From Gammaproteobacteria bacterium (GTDB taxonomy: Bacteria > Pseudomonadota > Gammaproteobacteria > HK1), in assembly GCA_012103455.1 (NCBI GenBank), contig WLWT01000001.1, positions 2,404,001 through 2,468,000 on the forward strand: 64,000 bases of DNA, read 5' to 3'. Below are positions 28,901-36,140 of this stretch, in pieces; position 1 is the first letter of the stretch, and each line of letters opens with the position of its first letter. A program made the translations under genes and the position numbers. The notes under the pieces were generated by a model that worked only from the letters and a program-made list of their open reading frames with translations, made no database searches and was not told the DNA's origin.

Positions 28901-29662
28901 GCGCATGGGGACGCTGGCACTCGTTATAGTCAGGGCCAAGTGTTCACCGCCTTCGGTATCTTGCGGGGTGTATTTGCCCATCAGCGAGACGTTGGTTTGT
29001 GATTGCCCGGGTAGTTGCAAAGCACCGTGTATGGAGCGGCCTTCGGCTCGAGATTCACTAGTGACATCAAGCGCGAACTCGATGGGCGGGTCAGATGCAA
29101 GAGCCTGCGTTGAGACGGGGGCTTGGTCTGAAACAGGCCGGGGGTGATAGAGCAATTTAGCGCCGGCCAGTGTCAGGGTCGCGGGACCGTACAGGAGGCG
29201 CTCTAGCGCTTCTATTCGTGCCGCGGTAGCGGTGTTGGAACCGATGCCGAGTAGACGTAGCTGACCATCCTCGGTGAGAGTGACTTCGACGGTTGCGCCC
29301 ATGACTCGTATGCCGTGGGCGTGCAACGCAAGGTGGCGAAAGGTGGTGAAGAAATCGATGTGGACTTCAGCGGTATCAAAGCCGATGGTGCTGGAACCCT
29401 CGGCGTTGTACAGGCGAAGGTTATCGACTCTCAAGATCGGGTTGGGTCCCCGCCAGCTCACTTGAGCGCCGCTGATGGAGACCGGTTGGCCGAGCAGTTG
29501 CTCAAGGCGCAGGGCCAGCTCATCGCGGTACTGGCCGATATTTTGCACCACAAAAAAAACCGCGCTTGCCACCAGTACCACCGCTACCGCGATGATGGCC
29601 ATCGAGGCGAGCGCGATCCGGTAGAGCTTATGAGCGGTGAGTCTAAAACCTGGGCTTGCCAT
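25748..29662 (-). CDS. yhdP: YhdP family protein (AsmA-like, DUF3971)
   Basis: The 1304-residue protein is a large AsmA-like envelope protein. In Enterobacteria YhdP works with TamB and YdbH in moving phospholipid to the outer membrane. A single membrane helix is at about 13-37 (IALASMAIIAVAVVLVASAV), followed by a long beta-rich periplasmic body. The AsmA_2-type end contains NGRLLHLGPGPGARIFGLLNLQSLP and VTPHVSGSLPIAGAALGG. The length is typical for the family. It starts 18 bases after the rng stop, the conserved rng-yhdP operon order. tldD, often next, is not there; instead asmA sequence converges on it. Its last ~80 codons are repeated at 21677-21917. Confidence 0.93.
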   Translation of the reverse strand: MASPGFRLTAHKLYRIALASMAIIAVAVVLVASAVFFVVQNIGQYRDELALRLEQLLGQPVSISGAQVSWRGPNPILRVDNLRLYNAEGSSTIGFDTAEVHIDFFTTFRHLALHAHGIRVMGATVEVTLTEDGQLRLLGIGSNTATAARIEALERLLYGPATLTLAGAKLLYHPRPVSDQAPVSTQALASDPPIEFALDVTSESRAEGRSIHGALQLPGQSQTNVSLMGKYTPQDTEGGEHLALTITSASVPMRELKALAKDLPLPGSEAVAQFKLTATIGARIPLRLRGEIAVTKLRWAPGRWQGPTGIATHINAERKPQGWRIIAHDLTVSGAVKRWQAVRATAFLRTDGRYSATLTEGRLEDLLAVLAFVEPDDKNIAQMRAFHAVGEVKELVLDWHNTAISPIPFTASARLQDISWPPTSEHWGVEGFSGSIWMTHERGVFEADISPLSKTNPLVLTADELSAKALIFDTAEGRIDFDIEQSSVIYSAREFKLANEDFGLTVNGAVISDEKAHELLDLRIEVAGFDVPALKPYLPSPAFNAELNDWLADSLKTGRVRQTRIELRGRSNKLEAAPNSDSVRLQLQFDDFAFSHALPVPELATASGTLRYQRGTVQVEAAKAKLGHMQGALSLTASGLGSPEASLNLTTALSGTAQSLIGIVGESTAIRRSTLRGIKIEGTVRVKLEASRRLVSDKYSTKARLSLKNNRLEVGGTMPPLKQLSGELTVTDGVVSTKNLAFHLLDRPVEVAGTYALADTSRRGHFKITTKAPAQFWLELVATLAGEAPADKRLLSRIKGQSDWTLAIDVAKDKAPHFTLRSSLIGTRLELPAFLAKPASVRAPFTASAELRAGAPLHLSYADFAHAAILMPGSFMSHSTTPGAPTRGKKRGLAAISVRLGSGQPPPLQRGRWRISGRLPTFDLAELQAASSGRWQTGIDLSRVELDLYVQKLAVGAAIFRDVHALTGKKPVPAGVLALESQSLAGFIRGPTEPGGTVTVNLERLTLADLEQAKDGKTLDPRSLPALSFNVKRFSYGGRELGTLKFVSRRLADGITLDKVYLIADGFDAQGQLTWRRIGRGDLTTLAATVHADDLASLIHAIGQDPNSTEGGATEIAINAAWNTSPAEVDLGNMTGEIRFHSSNGRLLHLGPGPGARIFGLLNLQSLPQLMVLDIGAVFEKGFAFDRLHGHFSVEGGNAYTNDLVLESQAARIDVVGRTGLVAEDYDQQVKVTPHVSGSLPIAGAALGGVGAGVGAVIWLAEKVLDTKIVDEAAASRYHITGPWSSPAIERLVNTETEKESAGR

Positions 29663-29680
29663 GAGCGCGGTGCCGCCTCA

Positions 29681-31231
29681 TTACATCAATACGACGTCGT
29701 ACTGTGCTTGGTTGTAGAGCGGTTCGACTTGAAGCTTGATGGGGCGGCCTATGAACTCTTCGAGTTCAGCGAAATTGGCTGATTCCTCATCGACCATTAG
29801 ATCAACGACCGCATGGGAGGCCAGCACCAATAACTCCTTGGCGTCATACTGGCGCGCTTCGCGCAAGATCTCGCGAAATATCTCGTAACACACGGTTTGT
29901 GCCGACTTGAGAAAGCCATTGCCGTTGCAGGTAGGGCATGGATCGCAAAGAGCCCGTCCTAAGCTCTCACGGGTGCGCTTACGGGTCATCTCCACTAGAC
30001 CCAAGGCGGAAACGTCGGATACTTGGGTCTTGGTCGGATCCCGTTCCAACCATTTTTCAAGTGCGCGCAAGACCTGCCGGCGGTGCTCTGCATTGTCCAT
30101 GTCGATGAAGTCGATTATGATAATACCGCCCAAATTACGCAGCCGCAGTTGGCGGGCGATGGACTGGGCGGCCTCCAGGTTGGTTTTGAATATGGTTTCT
30201 CCTAGGTTGCGGTGGCCGACGTAAGCACCGGTGTTTACGTCTATAGTCGTCATCGCCTCTGTTTGATCGATGACTAAATGGCCGCCCGATTTGAGTGGGA
30301 CTTGCCGCTGTAGGGCGCGTTCCAATTCATCTTCCACGCTGTAGAGATCGAATATTGGACGCTCACCTGGATAATGTTCCACACGTTCAGACAACTCGGG
30401 CAGGAATTCTTCGGTGAAGGCGCGCATGCGCTTGAAGCTCTCACTGGAATCCACTCTTACCCGGTCCAAGTCGGTGCCTACCATTTCCCGTAGCGTGCGC
30501 AGTAATAACGGCAGATCTTCATGTACCAAGGTGGGTGCGTTAAAGCGCTGAGCTTTGGCACTGACGGTGTTCCACAGCTTGTTGAGAAAGCTGACGTCGG
30601 CTTGTATGTGGGGGTCTATGGCACATTCAGCAGCGGTTCTTACGATGAATCTACCGCTCTCCTGGCCTTCGGTCAAGTGCTCCACGTAGCTGCGCAGGCG
30701 CTCGCGCACTTCTTCATCCTCAATGCGCTGGGATACGCCGACGCCGTTTTGACTACGGGGTAGATAAACCAGATAACACGCGGGGACGGAGATGCCAGTG
30801 GTCAATCTGGCGCCCTTGGTACCTATGGGATCTTTGATGACTTGAACCAGTAATTCCTGGCTTTCTTGCACCAACTGGGAAATGCTTTCCGCGCTTGCTG
30901 ACGTGTCTAGCCGCTCGGTGGAGCGCGTGTATCTTTCATTTCGGTGGCTTTCATCGGCCGGGCGTTCGTGCGCCAGGCGCTCGGTGGCGTTGATCGAGGC
31001 ACCGCGCGGGGTGATGTCGGACGCGTGCAAAAACGCAGCGCGCTCTAAGCCGATGTCCACGAAGGCGGCCTGCATGCCGGGCAGCACGCGCGATACCTTG
31101 CCTCTATAGATGTTGCCGACTATACCGCGGTTGGAGGTACGCTCCATGGCGAATTCTTGCAACATACCGTTTTCGATAAACGCAACCCGGGTTTCGCGGG
31201 GCGTCACGTTGATGAGCAACTCCGCACTCAT
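29681..31231 (-). CDS. rng: Ribonuclease G
   Basis: RNase G is an endonuclease for 16S rRNA 5' maturation and some mRNAs. The 516 residues show an S1-like domain at the N-terminus (GNIYRGKVSRVLPGMQAAFVD, AAFLHASDI), KDPIGTKGARLTT, the catalytic core with IDVNTGAYVG (first Asp) and GGIIIIDFIDM (second Asp), and the zinc-link Cys pair in DPCPTCNGNG. The LVEMTRKRTRESL segment is typical. Relative to the E. coli protein, the S1 region carries roughly 20-25 extra residues rich in Arg, Ser and Glu around residues 75-110. It is the first gene of the rng-yhdP pair and diverges from relA. Confidence 0.96.
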   Translation of the reverse strand: MSAELLINVTPRETRVAFIENGMLQEFAMERTSNRGIVGNIYRGKVSRVLPGMQAAFVDIGLERAAFLHASDITPRGASINATERLAHERPADESHRNERYTRSTERLDTSASAESISQLVQESQELLVQVIKDPIGTKGARLTTGISVPACYLVYLPRSQNGVGVSQRIEDEEVRERLRSYVEHLTEGQESGRFIVRTAAECAIDPHIQADVSFLNKLWNTVSAKAQRFNAPTLVHEDLPLLLRTLREMVGTDLDRVRVDSSESFKRMRAFTEEFLPELSERVEHYPGERPIFDLYSVEDELERALQRQVPLKSGGHLVIDQTEAMTTIDVNTGAYVGHRNLGETIFKTNLEAAQSIARQLRLRNLGGIIIIDFIDMDNAEHRRQVLRALEKWLERDPTKTQVSDVSALGLVEMTRKRTRESLGRALCDPCPTCNGNGFLKSAQTVCYEIFREILREARQYDAKELLVLASHAVVDLMVDEESANFAELEEFIGRPIKLQVEPLYNQAQYDVVLM

Positions 31232-31376
31232 CTATGCGTTCCCGGGTTGGGGCAGGCACTGGTGGTGGCACGTAGCGGTTCAAGCGGATGGTTCATGGGC
31301 TGGCCGCTGTTGAGGGTAGGCCTGAGATTATATCGCAGCCGAAGTGTGGCGCTTGGCTGACGTACACTGTGTCCCC

Positions 31377-33605
31377 ATGAACTCGTCTTCAGAACCTATG
31401 ACCCAGCCCAGTGCTAAATCCGCTTTGGGCACACACGTGGGGGCCGGCTGTGATTGGCTTGCGGTGGTGTCCGCCGGCCGCCCCGAGCACGCCCGTGCCG
31501 CCCTGGCGCGCTGTCACGCAGCCGCGGAGCATCTCGCCGGCGAGGGTGCCGCGCCAGCCGAGGCAGTGCGCAAAGGATATGCTATTGGCAGCATCCTGCA
31601 TGATCTGGAGATGGATGCGCAGACGGTGGCGGTGGGCGTCCTCGTGGGATTGCGCGCGGTCATCAGCCCGGCGCAGGTGCGCGGTGGGCATGGCGCTGCG
31701 GTGGCCGATCTATTCGACGTGGTGGAACGGTTGCAGCCGATCCCGGAGCTGCTGAGCGGTGCTGATGAGGAAAAGCAGGTGGAGCGGCTACGGCGCATGT
31801 TACTCACCATGGTGAGTGATGTTCGTGCCGCCCTAGTGCTGCTCGCCGAGCGTCTATTCGACTTACGTATTGCCGATCGCGAAGAGGTGACGGTGAAAAG
31901 AGCTAGAGCCCAGCAGACGCTCGCCTTGTTCGCTCCGCTGGCCGCCCGTCTAGGTGTTTGGCAGCTCAAGTGGGAGTTGGAGGATCTCTCTTTGAGGATC
32001 CTCGAGCCGCAGGTGTACAAGGATATCGCCAGACAGTTGGCGCAGCGCCGGGTCGATCGGGAGCGGTACATTCGGGTGGCGGTGGAGCGCATTGAGCAGG
32101 CCTTGACCAGTTCTGGTATTAAAGCGTCCGTCACCGGCAGGCCCAAGCACATCTATAGCATTTGGCGGAAGATGCGGGCCAAGTCCCTCGACTTTCATGA
32201 ACTCTTCGACGTACGTGCGGTGCGCATACTGACGCAAACGGTGGCTGAGTGCTACGCCACCTTGGGGCTGGTGCATTCCCTATGGCCGCATGTCCGTAGG
32301 GAATTCGACGACTACATTGCCAACCCCAAGACCAACCGCTATCAATCGCTGCACACAGCCGTGATTGGGCCTGAATCGCGCACCCTGGAAGTGCAGATAA
32401 GAACACAAGCCATGCATGCTCATGCGGAGCGGGGGGTGGCGGCTCATTGGCGCTATAAGGAGGGGCGCTACAAGGAAGGGCGTCATGAAGAAGGTGATGG
32501 TGGAGAAGGACTCGATGATCGCCTGACATGGTTACGCCAAGCGCTGGAGTGGCATTCGGAGCTGGAGGATCCGCGCCAAGCGCTAGACAAGCTGGCCGAG
32601 CGGGTGCGCGATGAACACGTCTATGCGCTCACTCCCCAGGGCCGTGTGTTCGAGCTACCCATTGGTGCCACGCCCATCGATTTCGCCTACCGGGTACACA
32701 CCGATATAGGGCACCGCACCCGCGGTGCGCGGGTGGACGGCGCACTGGTACCGTTGACCCGGGCGTTACAGAGCGGACAGACGGTGGAGATTTTAACGGC
32801 ACGGGACGGCGTGCCCAGCCGTGACTGGCTCAACCGGGATCTCGGCTATCTAGTGACGGCCCGCGCGCGTGCCAAAGTGCGCCAATGGTTCCGCAAACAA
32901 GATTACGCGCAAAACATGCACGATGGCCGTGAGGCGTGGGAGCGCGAGCTGCGCCGCATGCAGTTGCGGGGTGTGGATCTCTCACCCCTGCCGGCCCGGT
33001 TCAATCTCATCACCGTCAATGATCTTTTCGCCGCCATCGGGCGGGGTGATGTGCAGATAAGACAAGTAATGCGCGAGGCACAAGCAAGCCTCGGTTCCCA
33101 TTCGTTGCCACGCCCGCGCCGTGTTCGGCAGGACTTGCCGCAGGCGCCTGACGTTGCCGTGGAAGGGGTGGGGGACTTGCTCATCACTATGGCCCGTTGC
33201 TGCGGCCCGATTCCGCCCGAGCCCATTGTCGGCTACATTACGCGCGGCCGTGGGGTCAGTGTGCACCGGCGAACGTGTCGCAATGCCGAGCGGTTGAGCG
33301 CGGCGGAACCGGATCGGGTGCTGGATGTGTCTTGGAGCACTGGCCGGCGGCGCCAGCGTTATGCGGTGGCGATCACGGTAAAAGCATACGATCGGCGTGG
33401 ACTGTTGCGCGATGTGAGTGCAACGATTGCTGACACGGGTGTGGACGTACGTTCGATAAAGTCCGATACGATTGAAAACACGGGATCCGTGGTAATGGCA
33501 ATTACCGTCAATATAACAGAAATGACCGAACTTAGCCGCCTCATGGCAAGACTGGTACAGGTGCGCAATGTGTACGAGGTGTACCGGCAGGAAGTGGCCC
33601 CTTAA
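31377..33605 (+). CDS. relA: (p)ppGpp synthetase RelA
   Basis: RelA makes the stringent-response alarmone pppGpp from GTP and ATP on stalled ribosomes. The hydrolase-like N-terminal region has lost the HD metal site (GSILHDLEMDAQTVAVGV where a SpoT would carry the His-Asp pair), as in monofunctional RelA. The synthetase domain follows (GRPKHIYSIWRKM, FDVRAVRIL, YQSLHTAV, EVQIRT), then TGS (VFELPIGATPIDFAYRVH), a Cys-containing region (ITMARCCGPIP) and a C-terminal ACT domain (ITVKAYDRRGLLRDV). The ATG at 31377 was chosen; an in-frame GTG lies 33 bases upstream. A three-unit 15-base repeat at 32451-32495 codes RYKEG, RYKEG, RHEEG. The Mrp operon starts 16 bases after the stop, so co-transcription is likely. 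Confidence 0.95.
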   Translation: MNSSSEPMTQPSAKSALGTHVGAGCDWLAVVSAGRPEHARAALARCHAAAEHLAGEGAAPAEAVRKGYAIGSILHDLEMDAQTVAVGVLVGLRAVISPAQVRGGHGAAVADLFDVVERLQPIPELLSGADEEKQVERLRRMLLTMVSDVRAALVLLAERLFDLRIADREEVTVKRARAQQTLALFAPLAARLGVWQLKWELEDLSLRILEPQVYKDIARQLAQRRVDRERYIRVAVERIEQALTSSGIKASVTGRPKHIYSIWRKMRAKSLDFHELFDVRAVRILTQTVAECYATLGLVHSLWPHVRREFDDYIANPKTNRYQSLHTAVIGPESRTLEVQIRTQAMHAHAERGVAAHWRYKEGRYKEGRHEEGDGGEGLDDRLTWLRQALEWHSELEDPRQALDKLAERVRDEHVYALTPQGRVFELPIGATPIDFAYRVHTDIGHRTRGARVDGALVPLTRALQSGQTVEILTARDGVPSRDWLNRDLGYLVTARARAKVRQWFRKQDYAQNMHDGREAWERELRRMQLRGVDLSPLPARFNLITVNDLFAAIGRGDVQIRQVMREAQASLGSHSLPRPRRVRQDLPQAPDVAVEGVGDLLITMARCCGPIPPEPIVGYITRGRGVSVHRRTCRNAERLSAAEPDRVLDVSWSTGRRRQRYAVAITVKAYDRRGLLRDVSATIADTGVDVRSIKSDTIENTGSVVMAITVNITEMTELSRLMARLVQVRNVYEVYRQEVAP

Positions 33606-33621
33606 GTGAGGACGTACAGGC

Positions 33622-34119
33622 GTGGCGAACTCTTTGACAGCGCGTGTTACTTTATCCATGGTGATCACCCTGGCCGGGCTCTGGTTTTTGTTGTCCGGGA
33701 AGAGCGCTGCCTTGATCTTGGCTCTAGGAGTGGCATCCTGCGTCCTGGTGCTGTTCTTGAGCGTGCGCATGAAAGTCACCGATGAGGAGGGCTTGCCGGT
33801 GTACGTCAACCACGTCGCACTAGTGACGTACATCGCTTGGCTGGCCTTGGAAGTGATCAAAGCAAATATTACCGTCACCAAACATGTGCTGGCCCCGCGT
33901 ATCGCCATAGATCCGGTGATATTTTCTGTTCCGGCGCGCCAACGCACCGTGGTTGGCCGGGTTATCTACGCCAATTCCATTACCCTTACACCTGGCACGG
34001 TCAGTATCGATTTGGATGAGAACAGTATCGAGGTACACGCGCTAACCGCCAGCGGCGCGCTTGAACTGATCGAGGGGGATATGGGCGATCGGGTAGTGGC
34101 GGTGGAACGCCATGTTTGA
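33622..34119 (+). CDS. mnhE: Mrp-type cation/proton antiporter subunit E
   Basis: The 165-residue membrane protein belongs to the MnhE/MrpE family, an accessory subunit of the multi-subunit Na+(K+)/H+ antiporter. Two or three hydrophobic helices occupy the first half (MVITLAGLWFLLSGKSAALILALGVA). The family motif around NSITLTPGTVSIDL is present near residue 115. It starts with GTG 16 bases after relA and overlaps the next gene by 8 bases, so it heads a tightly packed operon. Confidence 0.92.
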   Translation: MANSLTARVTLSMVITLAGLWFLLSGKSAALILALGVASCVLVLFLSVRMKVTDEEGLPVYVNHVALVTYIAWLALEVIKANITVTKHVLAPRIAIDPVIFSVPARQRTVVGRVIYANSITLTPGTVSIDLDENSIEVHALTASGALELIEGDMGDRVVAVERHV

Positions 34120-34438
34120 AGTGGCTGCTATAGAAGTGGGTGCCATAAAAGTAGGGGCTATAGAGGTGGGCGCTCTTGCCGTGGTCTTGACCATGGGGTT
34201 GGTGCTGATACGCGGCATCCTAGGGCCTACCATTTATGATCGGATACTGGCCGTTAACACCTTCGGCACTAAAACAGTGCTGTTGTTGGGCCTGTGGGGT
34301 TATATGACCGGGCGTCCGGAGTTCCTGGATATCGCCTTGGTCTACGCTCTTATCAACTTCATCGGCACGGTGGCGGTGCTTAAGTTCTTCGAGCACGGCG
34401 ACCTCGGCGATCGCGACCAGGGCGTGCCACGCCGCTGA
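34112..34438 (+). CDS. mnhF: Mrp-type cation/proton antiporter subunit F
   Basis: This 108-residue, three-helix protein matches MnhF/MrpF: RGILGPTIYDRILAVNTFGT and DIALVYALINFIGTVAVLKFFE are family signatures. It overlaps mnhE by 8 bases and its stop overlaps the mnhG start by 1 base. The N-terminus contains three 15-base in-frame repeats at 34127-34171 (AIEVG, AIKVG, AIEVG) that are not part of the family pattern and look like slippage expansion. Confidence 0.92.
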   Translation: MFEVAAIEVGAIKVGAIEVGALAVVLTMGLVLIRGILGPTIYDRILAVNTFGTKTVLLLGLWGYMTGRPEFLDIALVYALINFIGTVAVLKFFEHGDLGDRDQGVPRR

Positions 34439-34809
34439 TGGGCACGGTGATGGACCTCGTGATGGACTTCGTGATGGACTTCGTGATCTGGGGGCTCATG
34501 GCCGCGGGCGGCTTTTTTGTCCTGGTCGGCGGTATCGGCCTGTTGCGTTTCCCCGATCTATTCTCCCGCCTGCATGCGGCTAGCGTGACGGAAACGCTTG
34601 GCGCCGGGCTGCTGTTGTCGGGCATGTTGCTCCAGTCGCCGCACTGGCTGGTAGGCGTCAAGATCGTGCTGTTGGGCGCTTTTCTCATCGTCACTAGTCC
34701 CACGGCCGCGCATGCCACCGCCAAGGCGGCGTTGCAAGGCGGAGCCAAGCCCATAGGCCGGCGTCTGGCTACGCCGGAACTGGAGGAGGACGCGTCATCG
34801 AACAACTGA
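34438..34809 (+). CDS. mnhG: Mrp-type cation/proton antiporter subunit G
   Basis: The 123-residue protein is an MnhG/MrpG subunit: three helices with GGIGLLRFPDLFSRLHAASVTETLGAG, the strongest family block. The N-terminus has three 12-base in-frame repeats (VMDL, VMDF, VMDF) at 34447-34482, which puts several ATG codons in one frame and leaves the exact start uncertain. It is linked by one-base overlaps to both neighbours. Confidence 0.92.
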   Translation: MGTVMDLVMDFVMDFVIWGLMAAGGFFVLVGGIGLLRFPDLFSRLHAASVTETLGAGLLLSGMLLQSPHWLVGVKIVLLGAFLIVTSPTAAHATAKAALQGGAKPIGRRLATPELEEDASSNN

Positions 34810-35351
34810 TGTTCGTCGTCCTGCTGGGTATGCTGGCGGTGACGGCGATCGCTATCCTACGACTGCCGGGCTTGTTTACAGCAGCCATGCTGGCAGGCAT
34901 CTACAGCCTGGTTTCGGCGGTGATTTTCGTCGCCTTGGATGCCGTGGATGTGGCGTTCACCGAAGCTGCCGTGGGGGCCGGTGTGTCCACCATTCTCATG
35001 GTAGCAACGCTGGCGTTGACCGATCTCAGGAGCGCACGGGCGGTGCCCACATCGATACCTGCTCTGTTGGCGGTTACGCTGACCGGCGGTGCTTTGCTCT
35101 ACGCGACGGTGGATATGCCACTTATAGGCGACGTTAACGCGCCGGCGCATCAGCATGTGGCGCCCCGGTACCTGAACGAGTCGGGCGAGGCGATGGGCAT
35201 TCCCAACGTAGTCACCTCGGTGCTTGCCAGCTACCGCGGTTACGATACTTTTGGTGAGGTTACTGTCATTTTTACCGCCGGTATAGGCGTGTTGGCGTTG
35301 CTTGGCCGCGGCCGGCGCAAGAAGGCGGACGCGGCGCACGGGGAGAGATGA
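34809..35351 (+). CDS. MbhD/MbhE-like antiporter subunit (DUF4040), equivalent to the MrpA C-terminus
   Basis: The 180-residue membrane protein has two parts. Residues ~1-75 are MbhD-like (DUF4040): LPGLFTAAMLAGIYSLVSAVIFVALDAVDVAFTEAAVG. Residues ~125-170 are MbhE-like: NVVTSVLASYRGYDTFGEVTVIFTAGIGVLAL. In classical Mrp antiporters these two modules form the C-terminal end of the large MrpA protein; here they are a separate gene between G and B. The RGYDTFGE block carries the conserved Glu of this helix. Confidence 0.88.
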   Translation: MFVVLLGMLAVTAIAILRLPGLFTAAMLAGIYSLVSAVIFVALDAVDVAFTEAAVGAGVSTILMVATLALTDLRSARAVPTSIPALLAVTLTGGALLYATVDMPLIGDVNAPAHQHVAPRYLNESGEAMGIPNVVTSVLASYRGYDTFGEVTVIFTAGIGVLALLGRGRRKKADAAHGER

Positions 35352-35354
35352 GCG

Positions 35355-35762
35355 ATGCAACACCACTACGTGTTGCGGGTAGTTGCCAAGATATTGATAC
35401 CACTTATTTTATTGTTCGCCCTCTACGTCCAGTTTCACGGTGATTTCGGACCGGGCGGAGGTTTTCAGGCTGGGGTGATCTTCGCCGCCGCGTTCGTGCT
35501 CTACGGTTTGGTGTTTGGCTTGGAACGGGTTAAGCAGGTGGTCAGCGCCACTTGGCTGCGGGTGATCGCCGCCCTCGGCGTGTTGCTCTACGGTGGTGTA
35601 GGCGTGGCCTCTCTTATGTTAGGTGCCAATTTTCTGGGGTACGACGTGCTGGGCGCCAGCGGACCGGCGGGGCAGCATTTGGGCATTTTACTGGTCGAAT
35701 TGGGTGTCGGTATGACCGTCGCTGCCGTCATGATATCACTTTATTATTACTTTGCTGGATAA
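35355..35762 (+). CDS. mnhB: Mrp-type cation/proton antiporter subunit B
   Basis: The 135-residue protein matches MnhB/MrpB, a four-helix subunit: LYVQFHGDFGPGGGFQAGVIFAAAF is the signature block near residues 19-43, and LGILLVELGVGMTVAAVMI is near the C-terminus. The start is three bases after the preceding stop, so the operon continues without a gap. Confidence 0.93.
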   Translation: MQHHYVLRVVAKILIPLILLFALYVQFHGDFGPGGGFQAGVIFAAAFVLYGLVFGLERVKQVVSATWLRVIAALGVLLYGGVGVASLMLGANFLGYDVLGASGPAGQHLGILLVELGVGMTVAAVMISLYYYFAG

Positions 35763-35768
35763 GGCGGC

Positions 35769-36140
35769 ATGTTCGAGCAGCTAGGTGGCTACAATTACTG
35801 GATAGTCATCCTGTTGATGATGACCGGGTTATACATCGTGATCTCCTGCCGCAATCTCATGAAGAAGGTGATCGGGCTCAATATCTTTCAAGCTTCGGTT
35901 TTTATTCTATACATCAGCGTCGGTAAGGTCAGCGGTGGAACAGCACCGATACTGGATCCATCAATAACGGTCTATTCCAACCCTCTTCCCCACGTTCTCA
36001 TTCTTACCGCCATTGTCGTAGGTGTAGCCACCACCGCCCTTGGGCTCGCTCTCATCGTGCGCATCCACGATGCTTATGGCACGGTGGAGGAAGATGAAAT
36101 CGACGAGGTTGAGCGAAGCGGGCTCGAGCGGCGCCTTTGA
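35769..36140 (+). CDS. mnhC: Mrp-type cation/proton antiporter subunit C (NuoK-like)
   Basis: The 123-residue three-helix protein is homologous to NuoK and MnhC. IVISCRNLMKKVIGLNIFQASVFILYISVGK and ADPL-type segment DPSITVYSNPLPHVLILTAIVVGVATTALGLALIVRI (residues ~60-105) are the family hallmarks. It ends at the first base of the next start codon. The Asp/Glu-rich C-terminal tail is variable in the family. Confidence 0.93.
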   Translation: MFEQLGGYNYWIVILLMMTGLYIVISCRNLMKKVIGLNIFQASVFILYISVGKVSGGTAPILDPSITVYSNPLPHVLILTAIVVGVATTALGLALIVRIHDAYGTVEEDEIDEVERSGLERRL

